Shown here in pieces: positions 44,559 through 58,000 of a stretch of DNA of 64,000 nucleotides; the first letter of the stretch is position 1, and the number at the start of each line of letters is the position of its first letter. A model generated the notes under the pieces. It saw nothing but the letters and a program-made list of their open reading frames with translations, made no database searches and was not told the DNA's origin. Origin of the DNA: Owenia fusiformis (lineage: Eukaryota; Annelida; Polychaeta; Sabellida; Oweniidae); NCBI GenBank assembly GCA_903813345.2, contig CAIIXF020000001.1:56251885-56315884 (forward strand), written 5' to 3'. A program made the position numbers and the translations under genes.

Positions 44559-47500
44559 CATAACAATATCATTTTTAAAAAAAATTCGGGGGTGAACCCC
44601 CGTACCTCCTTTTGGACACTCGGCTTTGCTCACAGTCGGATGCATACCAAAAAAATCGCACCCACCCCCTTGGCAATTGCTGGCTACGCTCCTGCTCTAT
44701 ATATAGAGAATATAAGAGGAATGGTTGACTTATTCCCAAAGTTTTTTAGGTTTAAACCAGAGGCTTTCAAAAATTGTCTACATAATTCCTTGAAATTCCT
44801 GAAGATGATAAAGAAACTGAACTGTAATTGGTAGCACTGTACAAGGTAATTTCCGTTGATGAGTCTGAGGTAAGTATATATTCTGTACAACCCATTTTGA
44901 AGACGGTACCGTTATAAGGTTGAACTTACTTTTTTCTTAGAAATTCAACATCAACCCTGTAGCTCAGCAGTACCGTATAGAGCGTTCAATGTCTAATCAG
45001 ATCATCAGATGTAAGTTACTCGCATCGGATTCAGATCTTGAAATTGAAACACCAGACCTTCTTATTTCTCTTTCGTTTTTACAAAGGAATCTAGTAAAAA
45101 CTATTTTCCCTTTCTTTAATACTCAAAAGTCTACTCTAGTCCCCAGGGGGGGGGGGTTGCCCATTGATGTATCCTAGTCCCCAAAGAATCATGATTCTAC
45201 ACACTCACTTGAAAGAGGTTAAGACGTGAGTGAGCCTTGGACCGTTATCCGTTATGCGTTATTATTATTAGGGAAAGAAATGGGGTTGGGGATGGGATAG
45301 GAATTACGCATTATAAAGCATCTTCGGCAACAATTCATTCCCCCAGATGCACTGATAAACTTGGAGAACGCTCTCTCAAAAGCTTTAGGTTCGATAGACT
45401 CGGGTACATGCATTAGTTTGTCAATTATTTACATTGGACAACATGCTAACCAGATTGGAATAAAGTGAAATAGTACTAATCAAATTCATTTTACGTGTAG
45501 AAAATAAAATATATTGGATAAAGTGAATCGGAGAATAAGTATACATATTCTAAACATTCAAATATAACGATGACTTAAATCACTATTATATTAATTGCCA
45601 ATTAGCAGTTGCTTATTATGATAAAGACAGATGAGATACTATGATATGATGCATACCTGAAAAATTGACAAACAGGTATGCACCATTCTGAAACATATGA
45701 GGGCCTCTCTCTATCTGAAGCTTTTGTGAGACTCCGACAAAGTGGATATTTCACGTTATTGATGTTTTGCGTTTAATGTAAAGATGGCGCAACATGATTA
45801 GAGTCTAGTTTCTAAATGTCATTCCGCTTGACGTCGATGGCATCATCCGGGGACCTCATTTTCAAGTGATATAATCTTTGGTTAATATTCAATTAATATG
45901 TGAATGGTGTTCCAAAAAACATTGGGAAATTAAGAAAATTATACATAGGAAATTGATCAAAAGCCCGTCATCCTTCTTGTAACTATAGCAATAGCGCAAA
46001 TGATAATTGAGTCCCGAGTTTCAGGCGTTTATCCATATAACATTTTTGAGAGACCGTGCAGTCCATGCAGTCATCGTTTTCGATTCAATTCGAATTTACA
46101 AACATTTTTAGTGTTCCAAAATTGGGTCTGATTAAATAGGAGATCTCATTTGGGACTATTTTCCAAAATACGTAGGTTCCATTTTTTGAAAAGTCAGTCG
46201 GCGGACCTTCTTTTGGCTGTTACATTTCTTTCATTTCAGAGGAACACTATTTTCATATCATATGAACAAAACGCAGATGATTACCCAATATTTCTTGATA
46301 TATTTATTAAGAATACCTTAAAAATACACAATTCACATGCATTATCACAATATAGTGTTTGTATAAATATATAATAGCAAGTCTATTAAAAATAGCAGTC
46401 GATGTTACAAAAGATATTACACTTTACACTTACATACAATTTATAGCCAGTTATGAAATATATGAGATATTTGAGATAAAAACTCGAATCGGTGTGTACT
46501 ATTATATAAAAGTATAAAGTGTATATATATAGCAATGGAAAACACACATGTAAATCAAATATGAAATTCTCGTGTATGAATGTGGCATCAAACGACAGTA
46601 GATCATTAAAATAGATATGATCTGACATAGCACCTTGCCATCATTAATTTCTGAAAAAGTCACCTGTTCCAAAGAATGGATACAATTTTTTACGATCATG
46701 TGGAGGTGTCTGATTTTCACTCAGCTTTTAGGACTGTCAATAGATGGCAGAATAATCAATTGGTTGGATTGTGTCTTTTAGGATCAACATTTACAATGAT
46801 TCAGGTTGGGTGCTTGGGGTGAAGAACAATGCCCAGAGACAACGTACTATTGAATGATGATCGAGTCCTCAAACACAAATGAAAAAGAGAACTCCTTATT
46901 TTCAGATTTATAGCCAATTTAGAGAATTCATCTGGAGCATAATATAAAAGAAACGAAATGAGCACAGAAATATCGTAAAGTAGAAATGTTAAACCCAGGA
47001 TTCAAAGATGAACATTTGTTCCACATGAAAGTTGAGCCTAGGGGCTCATCTTTGAATCATGGCTCCCTCTGAAAGGTAACGAGAGCTCAGTATGGCTGCT
47101 CCTATACTATCCGTTAAGTACTGTCTCTTTTAAGTAAATTACTATCGATGGGAAAATATCTTCCAATTTTTGTTTCTTGCGTTATAAATATGCCATTGCA
47201 TTGTTTAGTTCAATTTACCAGATTCATGAATAACCAAAATATGATTACTTGTCTCCCGCCCGTCTCTTGAGTCCCTTAAACTCAAAAGCTCATAATATAC
47301 ATATACAAGATACACACCAGTTACAGTATAATCATAAAAATACGTGTGTCAAGTCGGACATATACTGGTTACACACTTGATAAAATGCAACATCAATCAG
47401 GCTGTGGATTCCACAATGATTGATGTCCAAGGCTGTGGCCTCGAACTCGCTGGCTCCCATACAGGCCCGTAGCCAGATTTTGCTTATTCCGGGGGGGGGG

Positions 47501-48038
47501 GGTCTTAAAAATATTACAGAAGGTTGGTCAAATTTGACCATATGACTCACTGCACATGATTTGGAAAGAGTTTTTGGCCAAAGGGAACGGGGTTTCGGGC
47601 CTGTCATAGTATTGGAGAGAAACTTTGAATGTTTTACGGGAGATATTGGTCTGAAATGTGCTTCTCGTGGTTTACACCTGTTTCCAAATTCGCTTGTTCC
47701 TTCAACTCCAGGTATTTGCCAACTGGCCAACGATGTTGTCATCCAGCAAGTGGTTAATTCATATTTAATAAATCTGATACTTCAACTCGGATCTTCCATC
47801 TAGTCGCCCCGCCTTAGATATCATAATATTATGTTATGTTTATATAAAGTTTATAAGGGCATACATATGATTGTACGTCGACATTATGTATCAATGTCTG
47901 TAAATATTACCATGGGCTCTAGTTGAAAGCCCATGATATTACGGATGACATGACAAGGCCTTGATTGGAATTTGATTTTGCACATCAATCTTTATCAGAC
48001 TAGTACATTCAACCTTAAAGTCATTGCACTGCCTAGAT
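44559..48038. other. Intergenic, repeat fragments
   Basis: No gene recognised. It contains a G/C-tract fragment at 44585-44700, a G10 tract near 45147, a small hairpin at 46998-47058 (GATTCAAAGATGA against TCATCTTTGAATC) and a GCCCGTAGCCAG plus G-tract fragment at 47463-47505. The frames of 70-136 codons here are low in protein-like composition. Confidence 0.4.
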
Positions 48039-51000
48039 CTACTGCAGTTTACTTGGGCTTGACACACACGATGTCAGGTTTGTCGTAGAGTTGAACTGAC
48101 AATGGATGTCAAATTTGTGTGTGGCTGTGACCTTCAATGCCACCACGATAGCCACAAGTGTCATAAGCACCAGGAATACTAGGAAGAGAGCTATTACCAG
48201 TCGGATCGTCCTGATGTCGTGGGTCTGCTTGAATTCCGCCACCTTATTCTCGACTCTGAGCACAAGACTCTCGCGCTGTGCCTGAAAATACACGGAAACA
48301 GATCACTGAGAGGTTTCGTTTGATGTGTTAGGTTAGAAAATGGCAGACAAGGCTCAGAAGATGAGAAGTGGGCTGTCGCCATTTACGCCAAATGTACAGG
48401 TCGCATTACAGAATCCATCAAATAGGTGAGGAAGGACTCAGATCTAATGATAGTCCTATATAAGACAATTAAAAGGCCATTGTAATTCGAAAAAAAAGCC
48501 CCAAATATGCCAAATGAGGTCTGAAACCAAGTCCAAGTTACCTTTAGGGCTGCTAGCGTTTGCATATGCTAACTACAGGGCGTCCCAAAAGTAACAAGAC
48601 GGGTGCTAACAGTTTTGTCAATTTTACACATTTTTAATTTTACTAAAAATACTAGCCAAGATTGACACTAAGCATACTTAAGAGTGTTTTTCGTTCAACG
48701 TGTTTGAAAAGAGCCACGTTGTCGCAAACAATTTCGACGATTATATCTTGGATTATGAATATTCTCTGATCGTGAAGACATGTGTATCTTTTAGATCCAT
48801 TCATCATCTCCAAGAAAGGTATCTATAATGATTAATTATGTCAATCAGACTAAATAATATTGAAGGGGCAATAAACCCATCAACATACTTTTTCAAAAAG
48901 AAATGTCAACCTAATTTTCACTGAAAAGGCAACCTTTTATTATCATGTTTAATGCATAATTAGAATGTCCGATGAGTCATGTTTTATTTTCCAGAGGAAA
49001 GGTGGATTGCTCCGGGGACTTTAAAGATATTGAATTTTGATGACCAGAATGAACTGAAAGCAATGTATAGCATGAGTATTCTCCATAAGGAAATAATATG
49101 GGGAATATTAATCTTCCAATTGACTTAATTAATTATAATTGTTGAGTTGACAGATAATGAATGGATCTAAATATACCTTTCCTCATGGTCACAAAAACGA
49201 TAAACCAGTGGCGTTGGCGTAGCGTGGCAATTTACCCTTTGCATTCGTTTGACTTCACTTCTTAAAAGAGAGCTTCGTCTTCGTCTGTAGTTTAACTAGA
49301 CTCTGCACGCAGGGTAGTGGCAATTTTACTAGGGGACGCAAAATTCCAAAATTGGGATGGGGGGGGGGGGTTTACCCGATACGCATTCATTTCCACTTGA
49401 AATTTACTCATAAGTACTCATTATAAGTCTTGTAGAAATTCAAGCAAAAATATTTAATGTATCGTTAAGAATGAATGGAGAAATCTAGCTAATTTATTTA
49501 GGATCCAGGAAGTGGAGCTGGATTCGGCACATGAGCAGCCATTGTCATATGGATTACATAAGAGTATTCACGAAATTATGAGAGTATACTTTGAAAGAAT
49601 CATTAATGACATGCCGGGACTAAAATAAACACCTAATTTCTATGGTTGAACCCTGTTCAAAGATACGAAATGATAAGGTTGGACAATGGCTTTGCTTATT
49701 AAAACTTGAGAAATTTAGAATTTCCAAATATTCAGATAAACATTGGATTGTTCTAGTGGACGCATTTGCGTACTTTGCGTAAACGACGCTACGCCACTGT
49801 AAACACTGTGAATTCTGGATTACAAGAAAATGGCGGCCTCGAACATCGACTGTAGCCGGTTTTTATTAACTTACATCCGATGTTACATCTCCCGATCCGG
49901 TATTCTTTACAGATATCACTTTTAGATTGATTTTCTCCATGCCATCCTCACCATCCGTTGCCACGATACCCCGACTGTTTCCGTCGAAATGGACCATGTT
50001 AGACTAAACCCTCCCAGTAATGATATTTGCGTCGTTTTACTTAAAGTTTAAACTGAATGAATGATTCACTATACTTCAATGTTAGTTTTACATGTTAGTT
50101 ACATGTTAGTAAACATGACTATAAGTGCACTTTGACATTGTCCTACCTTTTTAGCGATGACAAGTTATAAGTAAAACATTTTACACCTCGGAATTACACC
50201 CTAGTATGCTGTCATAGGGGCTCGGCAAGAAGACATGGATATGGATAAAATCCTGAGATGTTTTCATCGTTTCACTACGATTAACGCGTGAGTTTTCGTT
50301 AAAAAAATCGATTTTTTCAGGTGAAGGTACCGCGGTAGAGGCGCGAGTAAAATCCTTTCTTTTTGGTCCACAGCATACTTGGACCTGATTAACTGATGCT
50401 TCGATTAGAATTAGAATTTCCAGGATTATACATCATGAGAAATCATGGCCTTAGCTTATTTCTTGTTGGAGGCAGAAAGATGTGATGAGTATCAGAATAT
50501 ATATTTTATAATAGCGCTTAGTCCGAACTCCCATGGCAGTGTCTCGGACTAGATCGTGGATTATGAGCCCGGGTTATGAGCACAGCCAGTACCATCTATC
50601 TAATATTCAATATAATAGAATCACGCCCGGTGATCGTACAAAATGGATGGAGGAGGGGGGGCATCCTTCTTCAAAGGACTTCATTTATGCTTAAATTCAC
50701 TTATATACTTGTAAAATATCCTTGCAACAAGGATGGGGGGGGGGGCGGGAGTAGGCGATTTCCATGCGTTATACAAAAAATAATCGAAATAAATAAATAT
50801 TAGATGGAGGGGGGGGGGGGTTGTATGTCTTTACGATTGAACACATTTAAAAGAACTCGTGTATTTGAAAAAACTAAACTCAGTACCCCAGTAAGAAACC
50901 TGATATTATATCTCTGGAGAATGAAAAATGGGAAAATTTGGAGTTATACGAATAAATTCAAGTAGCGTGTCTTATCATGTCTTATGTGCACGTTACTCCC

Positions 51001-54000
51001 CCCCTCCATCCAATATTAATTTATCTCGATTATTTTTTGGATAACGCATGGAAACTAAATTTAAAAAGTGAGCAATGTCATTCGTGTTGTACAGTCAGAT
51101 CCATAAATAATTACTATCGGTTTCAAAAAGACATTCTGTCGCACATATACTACATAATAAATTTCTTACCTCAGGGAATTAAGTACTATATTTTCTCCAT
51201 TCTGGAAAATACAAGTATGGTGGAATTTGTGTCCATAATGACCATTGGGATCTTAAAAATTTGAAGTGATTTCCACATGTTAAATGTCCACCATTTTTGA
51301 AAATAATTGTGCATAGTGTCAAAAACAATTCTACAACAATTCATTTTAAAATAACATTTCACCACTTACACAACTATAATATGTATTATACCATACTTTA
51401 TATGTCTTTATCAATCAATTGATACAATACCATTACCAGATATACAAATTGAACAATTTTCATTTTTGTTTGAGACTACAAAAACAATGGCTGCCATTTG
51501 AAAAATGAATTCACAAGTGTATATGCTGATATAAAGCCTTGGAGACATTTATTCTGCTAATAATCATTTACAGGAGTATATATTCTAGCAATGGAGGAGT
51601 GTTTGGCACATCAAATGTTCAAATTCAGCAAACTGTGCCAAATATTCCAGGTGTCTTTTATTTTTGGATCGGACTGTAACTGTGGTTATCACTAATGAGT
51701 AAACATTTATTTGAATAGTATAATATGAAATAAGTGATTAATGATTAATCTGTTCGGTGCATTTGAACTCTTGCATGAGTTGCCCGGATAGCTCAGTCGG
51801 TAGAGCATCAGACTTTTAATCTGAGGGTCCAGGGTTCGAGTCCCTGTTCGGGCTAGATCTGTATTTTACTCCCCATTATAGATGCGAGTAGAAAAAATCT
51901 TGATTTACGCCATGAAATATTCAAAATTCAGTCAAAGCGATGTTATATTCGAAATCTACATGTAAAAGTACATCTAGAAATATAGTTTCGAAAATTATCT
52001 ACTAGTTTGAAAATTTAATTATTTTTGAAAGTGTGTCTTCTTGATTCTCCATAGAGCCCATGTTACAAAATCACAAAAAGTGAAATATCTTTTAGCGGCA
52101 CCGATAGAATCCAAAATTATAAAAAAAACTATATTTCTATAGATCTAAATTCGTAGAAATTGTGTGATTTGATTGGCTGACTCAGTTTCATGTGATCAAA
52201 AAATCCACAGCGTATTTCACAGTTTCCTTTTTGGATTAGAAAACATATTGCCCTCCCGGGAATTCAGACAACTGCACTGGACGAAAATAGAACTGTACTT
52301 TAGCAATACCTGTACATAACAGAAGTGTACATAATATGAATTATGTAAATTTTGGGTTTATGATAATTTTAATTAAAATAAACGTTCACAGATTAAAACA
52401 AATATTCTCTATATTTTTCGGAAACGCAAAGTGATCGTAGACTTACTTCGGTCCAAAGCCTATATTCCGTGTAAGCTAGAGACTCGAGTAATCGTAGACT
52501 AGCAATAAATGTTTAAAAAGTTCCCTAGTGTACTGAGTTGGTAATGCGTGGTGTATACATGTATATATTATATTTACTATATTACTTACATTGAATAAGA
52601 ATAATACTGATTTTTAATGATTGTATACCCGGGCCTCAGCTAGCAATGGTGTAACAAAACAAATATTTCATTCTACATACGGGTGTTCCTATAGGCCTTC
52701 TCCCTGGCCTTCTCACTGCAAAAATTATTGAAAGAGCAACAGTGAACAGGTTTTGCCCAAACATTGAACGAAATAGTTGCTTTGTTTATTCCAAATTCCA
52801 TCAAGTAATATCAGACGAGAGAAAGCTTATGATTTGGCGCACATATTGATTAAAAAACCTTTTATCAGCAGGCGTGTTTAAATACATTATCAACACACTA
52901 CCACTCGAGCTGCCCGGATAGCTCAGTCGGTAGAGCATCAGACTTTTAATCTGAGGGTCCAGGGTTCGAGTCCCTGTTCGGGCTGAATCAATTTTTCTTT
53001 TTTTCTTAAACATTTTTTAAATTTTTTTTAGAACGTTTGCTTTTTTTGGATGTATAGATGCCCTTACACTATCCTCAATTCCTGAAAAATAGTTGAGACA
53101 TATGATGAAGACTTAAATTCGGGAAAAATGAAATGTCCTCTTTTACAACTAGATCTATTTATCCTTCAAGATGCAACTATTGCCAGACAATCTTTCTAAA
53201 TACAGAAGTCAGAACCGTATTTTTGAGAAAGTAGTCTTGAATCATGACATGACATGGAATGGTAAGAGTAAATTGACTGAAATTACGACAATATTTTCGA
53301 AACTTGCTCCTAACTCCTATCCCTTTATTCCCGGACTTCCATTGACCATAATTTATTTTTCACACTTGGCAATGAACTTGGAAAAACTATATGAATATTG
53401 GGCAGTTGACTGAATGCCAATGTTTAACTTTGGCAATCATGCTTTCAAGTAGTGAACCCTAAAGCCATCCAAACATTTTGATACTATGTTTAAAATATTT
53501 GGACTTTTTGTCATACATAGGCTACGTTACGTTTTCATAATGGACACATATGAAATTCAGCTGACTTTAACTAGATTAGTTTAAAAGTACAACTTCAAAT
53601 CCTATATACTGTTTTGACTGTCTAGTTATATTCATCAAATAATGGCTAAAACCATAGTCATATATTCCATTACACAGGCTATGAGACGTGTTTTCGTTAA
53701 CAAATTTGAAAAATTAACAAATGAATTTCCAATTTATTTAAACTATCTAAACTAGTCCTTTATCTTGTGAGGTACAGCAAGTGCTTGAAGGATAGTAGGA
53801 TGTGGATCCCAAAATGATCACATGACATGCCCGTAGCCAGCTTTTTGTAAGGGGGGGCTCGAACCCCCCCCCCCGCAACCCCCCCCCCCCAAAAAAAAAA
53901 AAATTCCCCATGCTAAACCAAGCCCCTTTGTATTGTAAAGGAGTGGTGGATCCGGAAGCTAAGAAAGGGGGACCCACACTTCATGTCAGGAAAAAATATC

Positions 54001-55092
54001 CGCGCTTGCGCGGAAAAACTTTTTAGAGCCCTAAAACCAAAATTTGGAACAACAATTAGAAAATCTATGGCACGTTTTTTGAAAATTTGGCCTAACATTG
54101 AAAAAATAAGGCCCAAAAAGGTCAAGTAATGCCCAAAAAGGACCAGTCAAGAGAAAAAAATTTAGGGCCCTAAAACCAAAATTTTGGCCAAAATTCTGAA
54201 AATTTATGGCCCGCTCTTTGAAAATTTGGCCTAAAATTGAAAAAATAAGGCCCAAAGAGGTCAAGTTATGCCAAAAAAGGCCCATTTAATGATTATACAA
54301 TATTTTTTGTCCAACATTTTTTTGGGGCCCGTCCTAGGGCTGCGCGTAAAATTTTTTAGGGCCCGTAAATTAATAGCCCGTTTTTGAAAATTTGGCCTGA
54401 AATTGAAAAAATAAGGCCCAAAAGGTCAAGTAATGCCCAAAATGGCCCACTAAAGAGGCCCTACAATATGTTTGGGCCAACATTTCTTTCCGGGCCCATC
54501 CTAGGGCTATGTTTAACAAAACACAAAGGACGATCATAAAAAAGAGGGAAAGGGGCACAAATATGTCCATGAAAAGAATTGGGCCAACTTTTGAAAAACT
54601 AATGCCCAAATTCGAAAAACAATGCACAGTAATGCCAGTTTTAAAATCTTAATTGCCCAGTGAATGTGGGGAAGAGCAAGTTTTTTCTTCAAGGAAGCAA
54701 AAAGGTAGGTCCACATCCCAGAGCCCCCCCCCCCCCCCCTGGCTACGGGCCTGCATGATGATATGAAATTAGAATTGACCATGACAAAACCAATGGGAAC
54801 CATAATATGAAATCTGAAAGAAACGGTATTGCTCCATTCATTTTTCATAAATGCAGTCTTAAGCAGGGAATGCAATGCCCAAATCTATCTATACCTCTGG
54901 TTGTGCCTTAGTCCCATTCTTAGTTTCACGAGGGAGAAACTTGTCAGTATCCTTTGGGTCAGCTTCGGCTACCTCGGGATTGCTAACCTCTACAATCACG
55001 TCATCGTCATCCTTTTTAGGCAGGGGTTGGTCATTCACTTCCTCAATCTTCTTAATATCCTTTAATTCAACGCCATCTTCCACTCCTGCCAT
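48039..55092 (-). CDS. Probable small type II membrane protein, three exons
   Basis: Minus-strand exons 55092-54895, 50003-49875 and 48281-48039 all join in phase 0 to 189 residues. Residues 1-66 are a charged, acidic cytosolic region (KKDDDDVIVEV). The middle exon gives a short hydrophilic stretch (MVHFDGNSRGIVATDGEDG). The last exon has a helical stem (LRVENKVAEFKQTHDIRTIR), one membrane helix (about 137-158, LVIALFLVFLVLMTLVAIVV) and a short lumenal or outer tail with two cysteines and NST and NLT sequons. Positive residues before the helix favour N-in orientation. I do not recognise the family. The link from exon 1 to exon 2 is the weak point: the acceptor at 50004 has a poor pyrimidine tract. 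A two-exon gene starting at the ATG at 49997 (121 residues) plus an unrelated first exon at 55092 is the alternative. Confidence 0.55.
49206..49799. mobile_element. DNA element with CAGTGGCG ends and TAAAC duplication
   Basis: Left end CAGTGGCGTTGGCGTAGCGT; right end, on the opposite strand, CAGTGGCGTAGCGTCGTTTA. TAAAC flanks both sides (49201-49205 and 49800-49804). The ends look hAT-like, but the duplication is 5 bp, not 8. A G10 tract lies inside. Located in the intron between the last two exons of the membrane-protein gene. Confidence 0.7.
50757..51054. repeat. Foldback repeat with G-tract arms
   Basis: 50757-50820 pairs with the reverse complement of 50996-51054 (TTCCATGCGTTAT and ATAACGCATGGAA, then GATGGAGGGGGG against CCCCCCTCCATC). 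The loop is about 175 bp. Further G tracts at 50650 and 50735 precede it. Confidence 0.6.
51782..51854 (+). tRNA. tRNA-Lys (TTT anticodon), copy 1
   Basis: Full cloverleaf without intron: acceptor GCCCGGA with TTCGGGC (one G-U pair), D arm with box A TAGCTCAGTCGGTAGAGC, anticodon loop CTTTTAA giving TTT, T arm box B GGTTCGAGTCC. A TTTT run about 10 bp downstream can end pol III transcription. Position 73 is T, where Lys tRNAs normally have G. Confidence 0.96.
51920..52005. repeat. Dispersed repeat also found at 23640-23740 (inverted)
   Basis: CAAAATTCAGTCAAAG, TCTACATGTAAAAGTACATC and GTTTCGAAA match the reverse complement of the loop of the 23.5-kb foldback element. Confidence 0.65.
52912..52984 (+). 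tRNA. tRNA-Lys (TTT anticodon), copy 2
   Basis: Identical to copy 1 over all 73 positions, including T at position 73, but with unrelated flanks and a strong T-rich terminator just downstream. Both copies lie in the presumed first intron of the minus-strand membrane-protein gene, transcribed in the opposite direction. Confidence 0.96.
53829..54750. mobile_element. GCCCGTAGCCAG-ended element with internal tandem repeats
   Basis: Left end GCCCGTAGCCAG, right end CTGGCTACGGGC, each next to long C tracts. The interior is about 3.5 tandem units of 139-165 bp (AATAAGGCCCA at 54105, 54244 and 54409; AAAATTTGGCCT in each) with GGGCCC-type motifs. There is no convincing target duplication. It is the fullest copy of the G/C-tract family in the window. 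Minus-strand frames across it (for example 54031-54285) are only repeat translations. Confidence 0.7.
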
Positions 55093-58000
55093 TTTCAGTA
55101 TTTATATCCTATCTAAATTCTTCTCAGTTTATCAGGCAAAGTACATGTATTTGTATCTATTTTCGGTCGCAAAGAGAATGTCGTTTTTTACTTGTGTGTA
55201 TGAGATCACGTTAACCAAACCCTCGTTTCCTGTACTGTAAATACTAGCCAAAACACAGTAGTACTTCTATCATATTAAAACATAACTATGTTGGTGACCT
55301 CGAAGTCGTAAACCACTCACATAGTCGAACATAAACACCCATATCAAATATGCATAAAAATACTGCATTTGCTTTAATAAATGTTCTGTATAACATTGGG
55401 AATCTTTTCCTCATTAATAATGGGTTAGTAACTTAGTATCACTACTAGCTATTTGGCTCATATTAACTTGTGCACAGCAAAAACTGTATTGTGTTAGGTT
55501 TTTTTACATCATGCAAATATGCACTCATTGGCTCTGCTGTTTTCCTGATATTGAAAAATGAAAAACTGCATTTTGTTTGCATCGCTGTAGCATCTCTGCA
55601 AGTAGATGGAAAACGTCAGGAACGGAGCAATTTACTGCTACTGGCATCTTGATGCTCATTCACATACTCACTGTTGTGTGAATCATTTATTTGCTAAAGG
55701 TAACTCCTCCGGGAGAGGATCTATATCCTTCGGGAGATTATGAAATGTTGGTGTTAAATTTTATACCTGTAGGCTCGCTCATCATGTCAGTATGCATTAA
55801 GTCAGATTACACCTTGGCTGGGACTACCCTAATGCGTCTGTGGGATTAGACCTACATCTCCCCAAAACAACACGATAAAAAACTGTCCAGCTCTAATTTT
55901 GATCAATGAAACTCGCGGCGTAGCAACCTTTAGAGGGTGTTGGTTTCTGCACCTTTTCAACAACACAAAATGAACCCCAGCCCTAGAAACCTAGAAAACA
56001 GTGTAGAAAAGAATATTAACCCGTGCTCATAAGCTGATAAAATTGTTTATAGATCACTTATCCCAGTCGTAAAAAGTGCTCGTAAATTATTCATTGAATA
56101 TTATCTGACTCAATGCACTAATACAGTTTGAATAGGCCCCAATATAACATCTAAGGCGGTTTTGTTCTGTGTTGTGTACGTGCGGTCCAGATGGTTCAGC
56201 TACCATTATGTTTTTTCAATGCTCTGTACAGCGACAGCGATTTGTGCAAACAACTAACTTGTTATGTTTTAAGAAATAATCAAGTATTTACCTGGTCACG
56301 TATTTCATATATGAATACATTCGTGACATTGCGTATTTTATAGCTGTAATTATAAAAATGATAGTTTGTATCGTCGGTTTTAGTCGATCTAAGTCTTGAA
56401 GATGTTTTTTTGTGATCTAAATGCAAGAGAACATTACATGAACGAATGTGCGATGCATTGTGATATTTCATTATTACACTCATATTTGCATGTAGGGTAT
56501 AATATATCTGTATCGCAGCAGTCTAACTTCTTTACTTCTTGTCAAGGACTTATCAGAAGAGTAATTATAAATTAAACTCATGGTAAGTAACTCTTTGTTT
56601 GAATAAGAGTAAAATATTGCAAATGGTCGAAAATTTTGTGAAGTGATCTAACAATCCCTGTGTCCAATTTAAGCACTTCGGGCTTAGCTTTAGGCAAATA
56701 CAGACAGGGGAAAGGTTTGTAATAAAATTATACGTTTCAATTTTGCGGTATTTGCACATCCACGCAAGATGTCATTGCAGTAAGAAACTGGAAAAACGTA
56801 ACAGATTTGAAAAATAATGTAAGGTGATTTCCACTGACTTTTACTCGTGCTTTTATTGAGTTAAAATGTTCGTGTTTTAGTTGGTGGATTGATATTTTGG
56901 TCAAAAGTTTGTCGAAGGTATTATATCAATTCCAAGTTTAAGTTCAGATCTCAACTTAATTTCTTCACTTGTTGCTTTAAAATTCATTTTCCATGTTTGA
57001 GACCACAAAAAATGGAATTGAAGTCAAGTTTTTGATTTAGAATATAATTGGCAAAGAGATGCAATCTGCCTAAATATAGCATTTACTAGTATTTGTTAAG
57101 TTTCTGCAAGCTCAGATATATACTCGTATATCAGAAAGAGTTATGATCCAAAATAGGGCCCTGAGGGACGCCATCATTTATGAAGTTTGCATCACTTGTT
57201 AGGATAGATTCTTGCTATCAAGAATTACTTTAACGTATCTATATGAGAGATAAAATGGAAAAAATGCTAGTATTCCATAAGGTTTAAACTGTAAATGCAT
57301 TGTACTACTGCATACTTTATACTGTACATTGCATCATATTGTATTATTCTGGATTGCATCGAATCGTATTATTGAACAGCATTGTGTTATATTACATTGT
57401 ACTGCATTGAGTTACACTGTATTGCATTGCACTTCATTGTATTATATTTCGATGTACTGGGTTGCATTGTTCTATATTGAAAATGTAATTGTACTTTATT
57501 GCGTTACATTTCATTTTATTTGAAGGTTTTACATACTTCTACAGTACTGATTGCCTCGATCGGACAGAAAATCGTTGTGATCGTTTGAGGAGGTTGCAAA
57601 CATTTTGTAAATATTCACGATAAATCGATCGAAATCGTGAAATCAGACAAAATTGGATGTTCATCCTCTGATCAATTTGAATCGACATTAGATAGCACCC
57701 GGTGCATGGTGGGATATTAGTTAGTATCGATCGTCTAATAAGTAATGTTTGCCACGCTAATTAATAATCGATGCGAGGTTTGCTAAGATGCTGAGATGGA
57801 CTAAGTCTAAATTTACATGATTCGGATGAGAAGGTACAAATTGCGACATTAGACAACGAAGCTCAGATCCCTTTAACAATATAAAGTATGTAAGCCAAAA
57901 GTAGAATACGCCAATACATAACATTATTCCCAGGATACAAATGCCTGTATATTAAAAATTGATTTTAAAATATTTATGAATTATAAGGATTTCAATCAGA

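Noticed and set aside
47332-47742. 136-codon minus-strand frame
   Set aside because: No splice signals or family motif, and it crosses a G-tract repeat fragment at 47463-47505.
52801-53013. 70-codon minus-strand frame
   Set aside because: Antisense to the tRNA-Lys gene; the peptide SARTGTRTLDPQIKS-type pattern is the known artefact of translating tRNA genes.
53747-54875. Several overlapping minus-strand frames of 70-113 codons
   Set aside because: All fall inside the GCCCGTAGCCAG element and translate its tandem repeats; frames shift from unit to unit.
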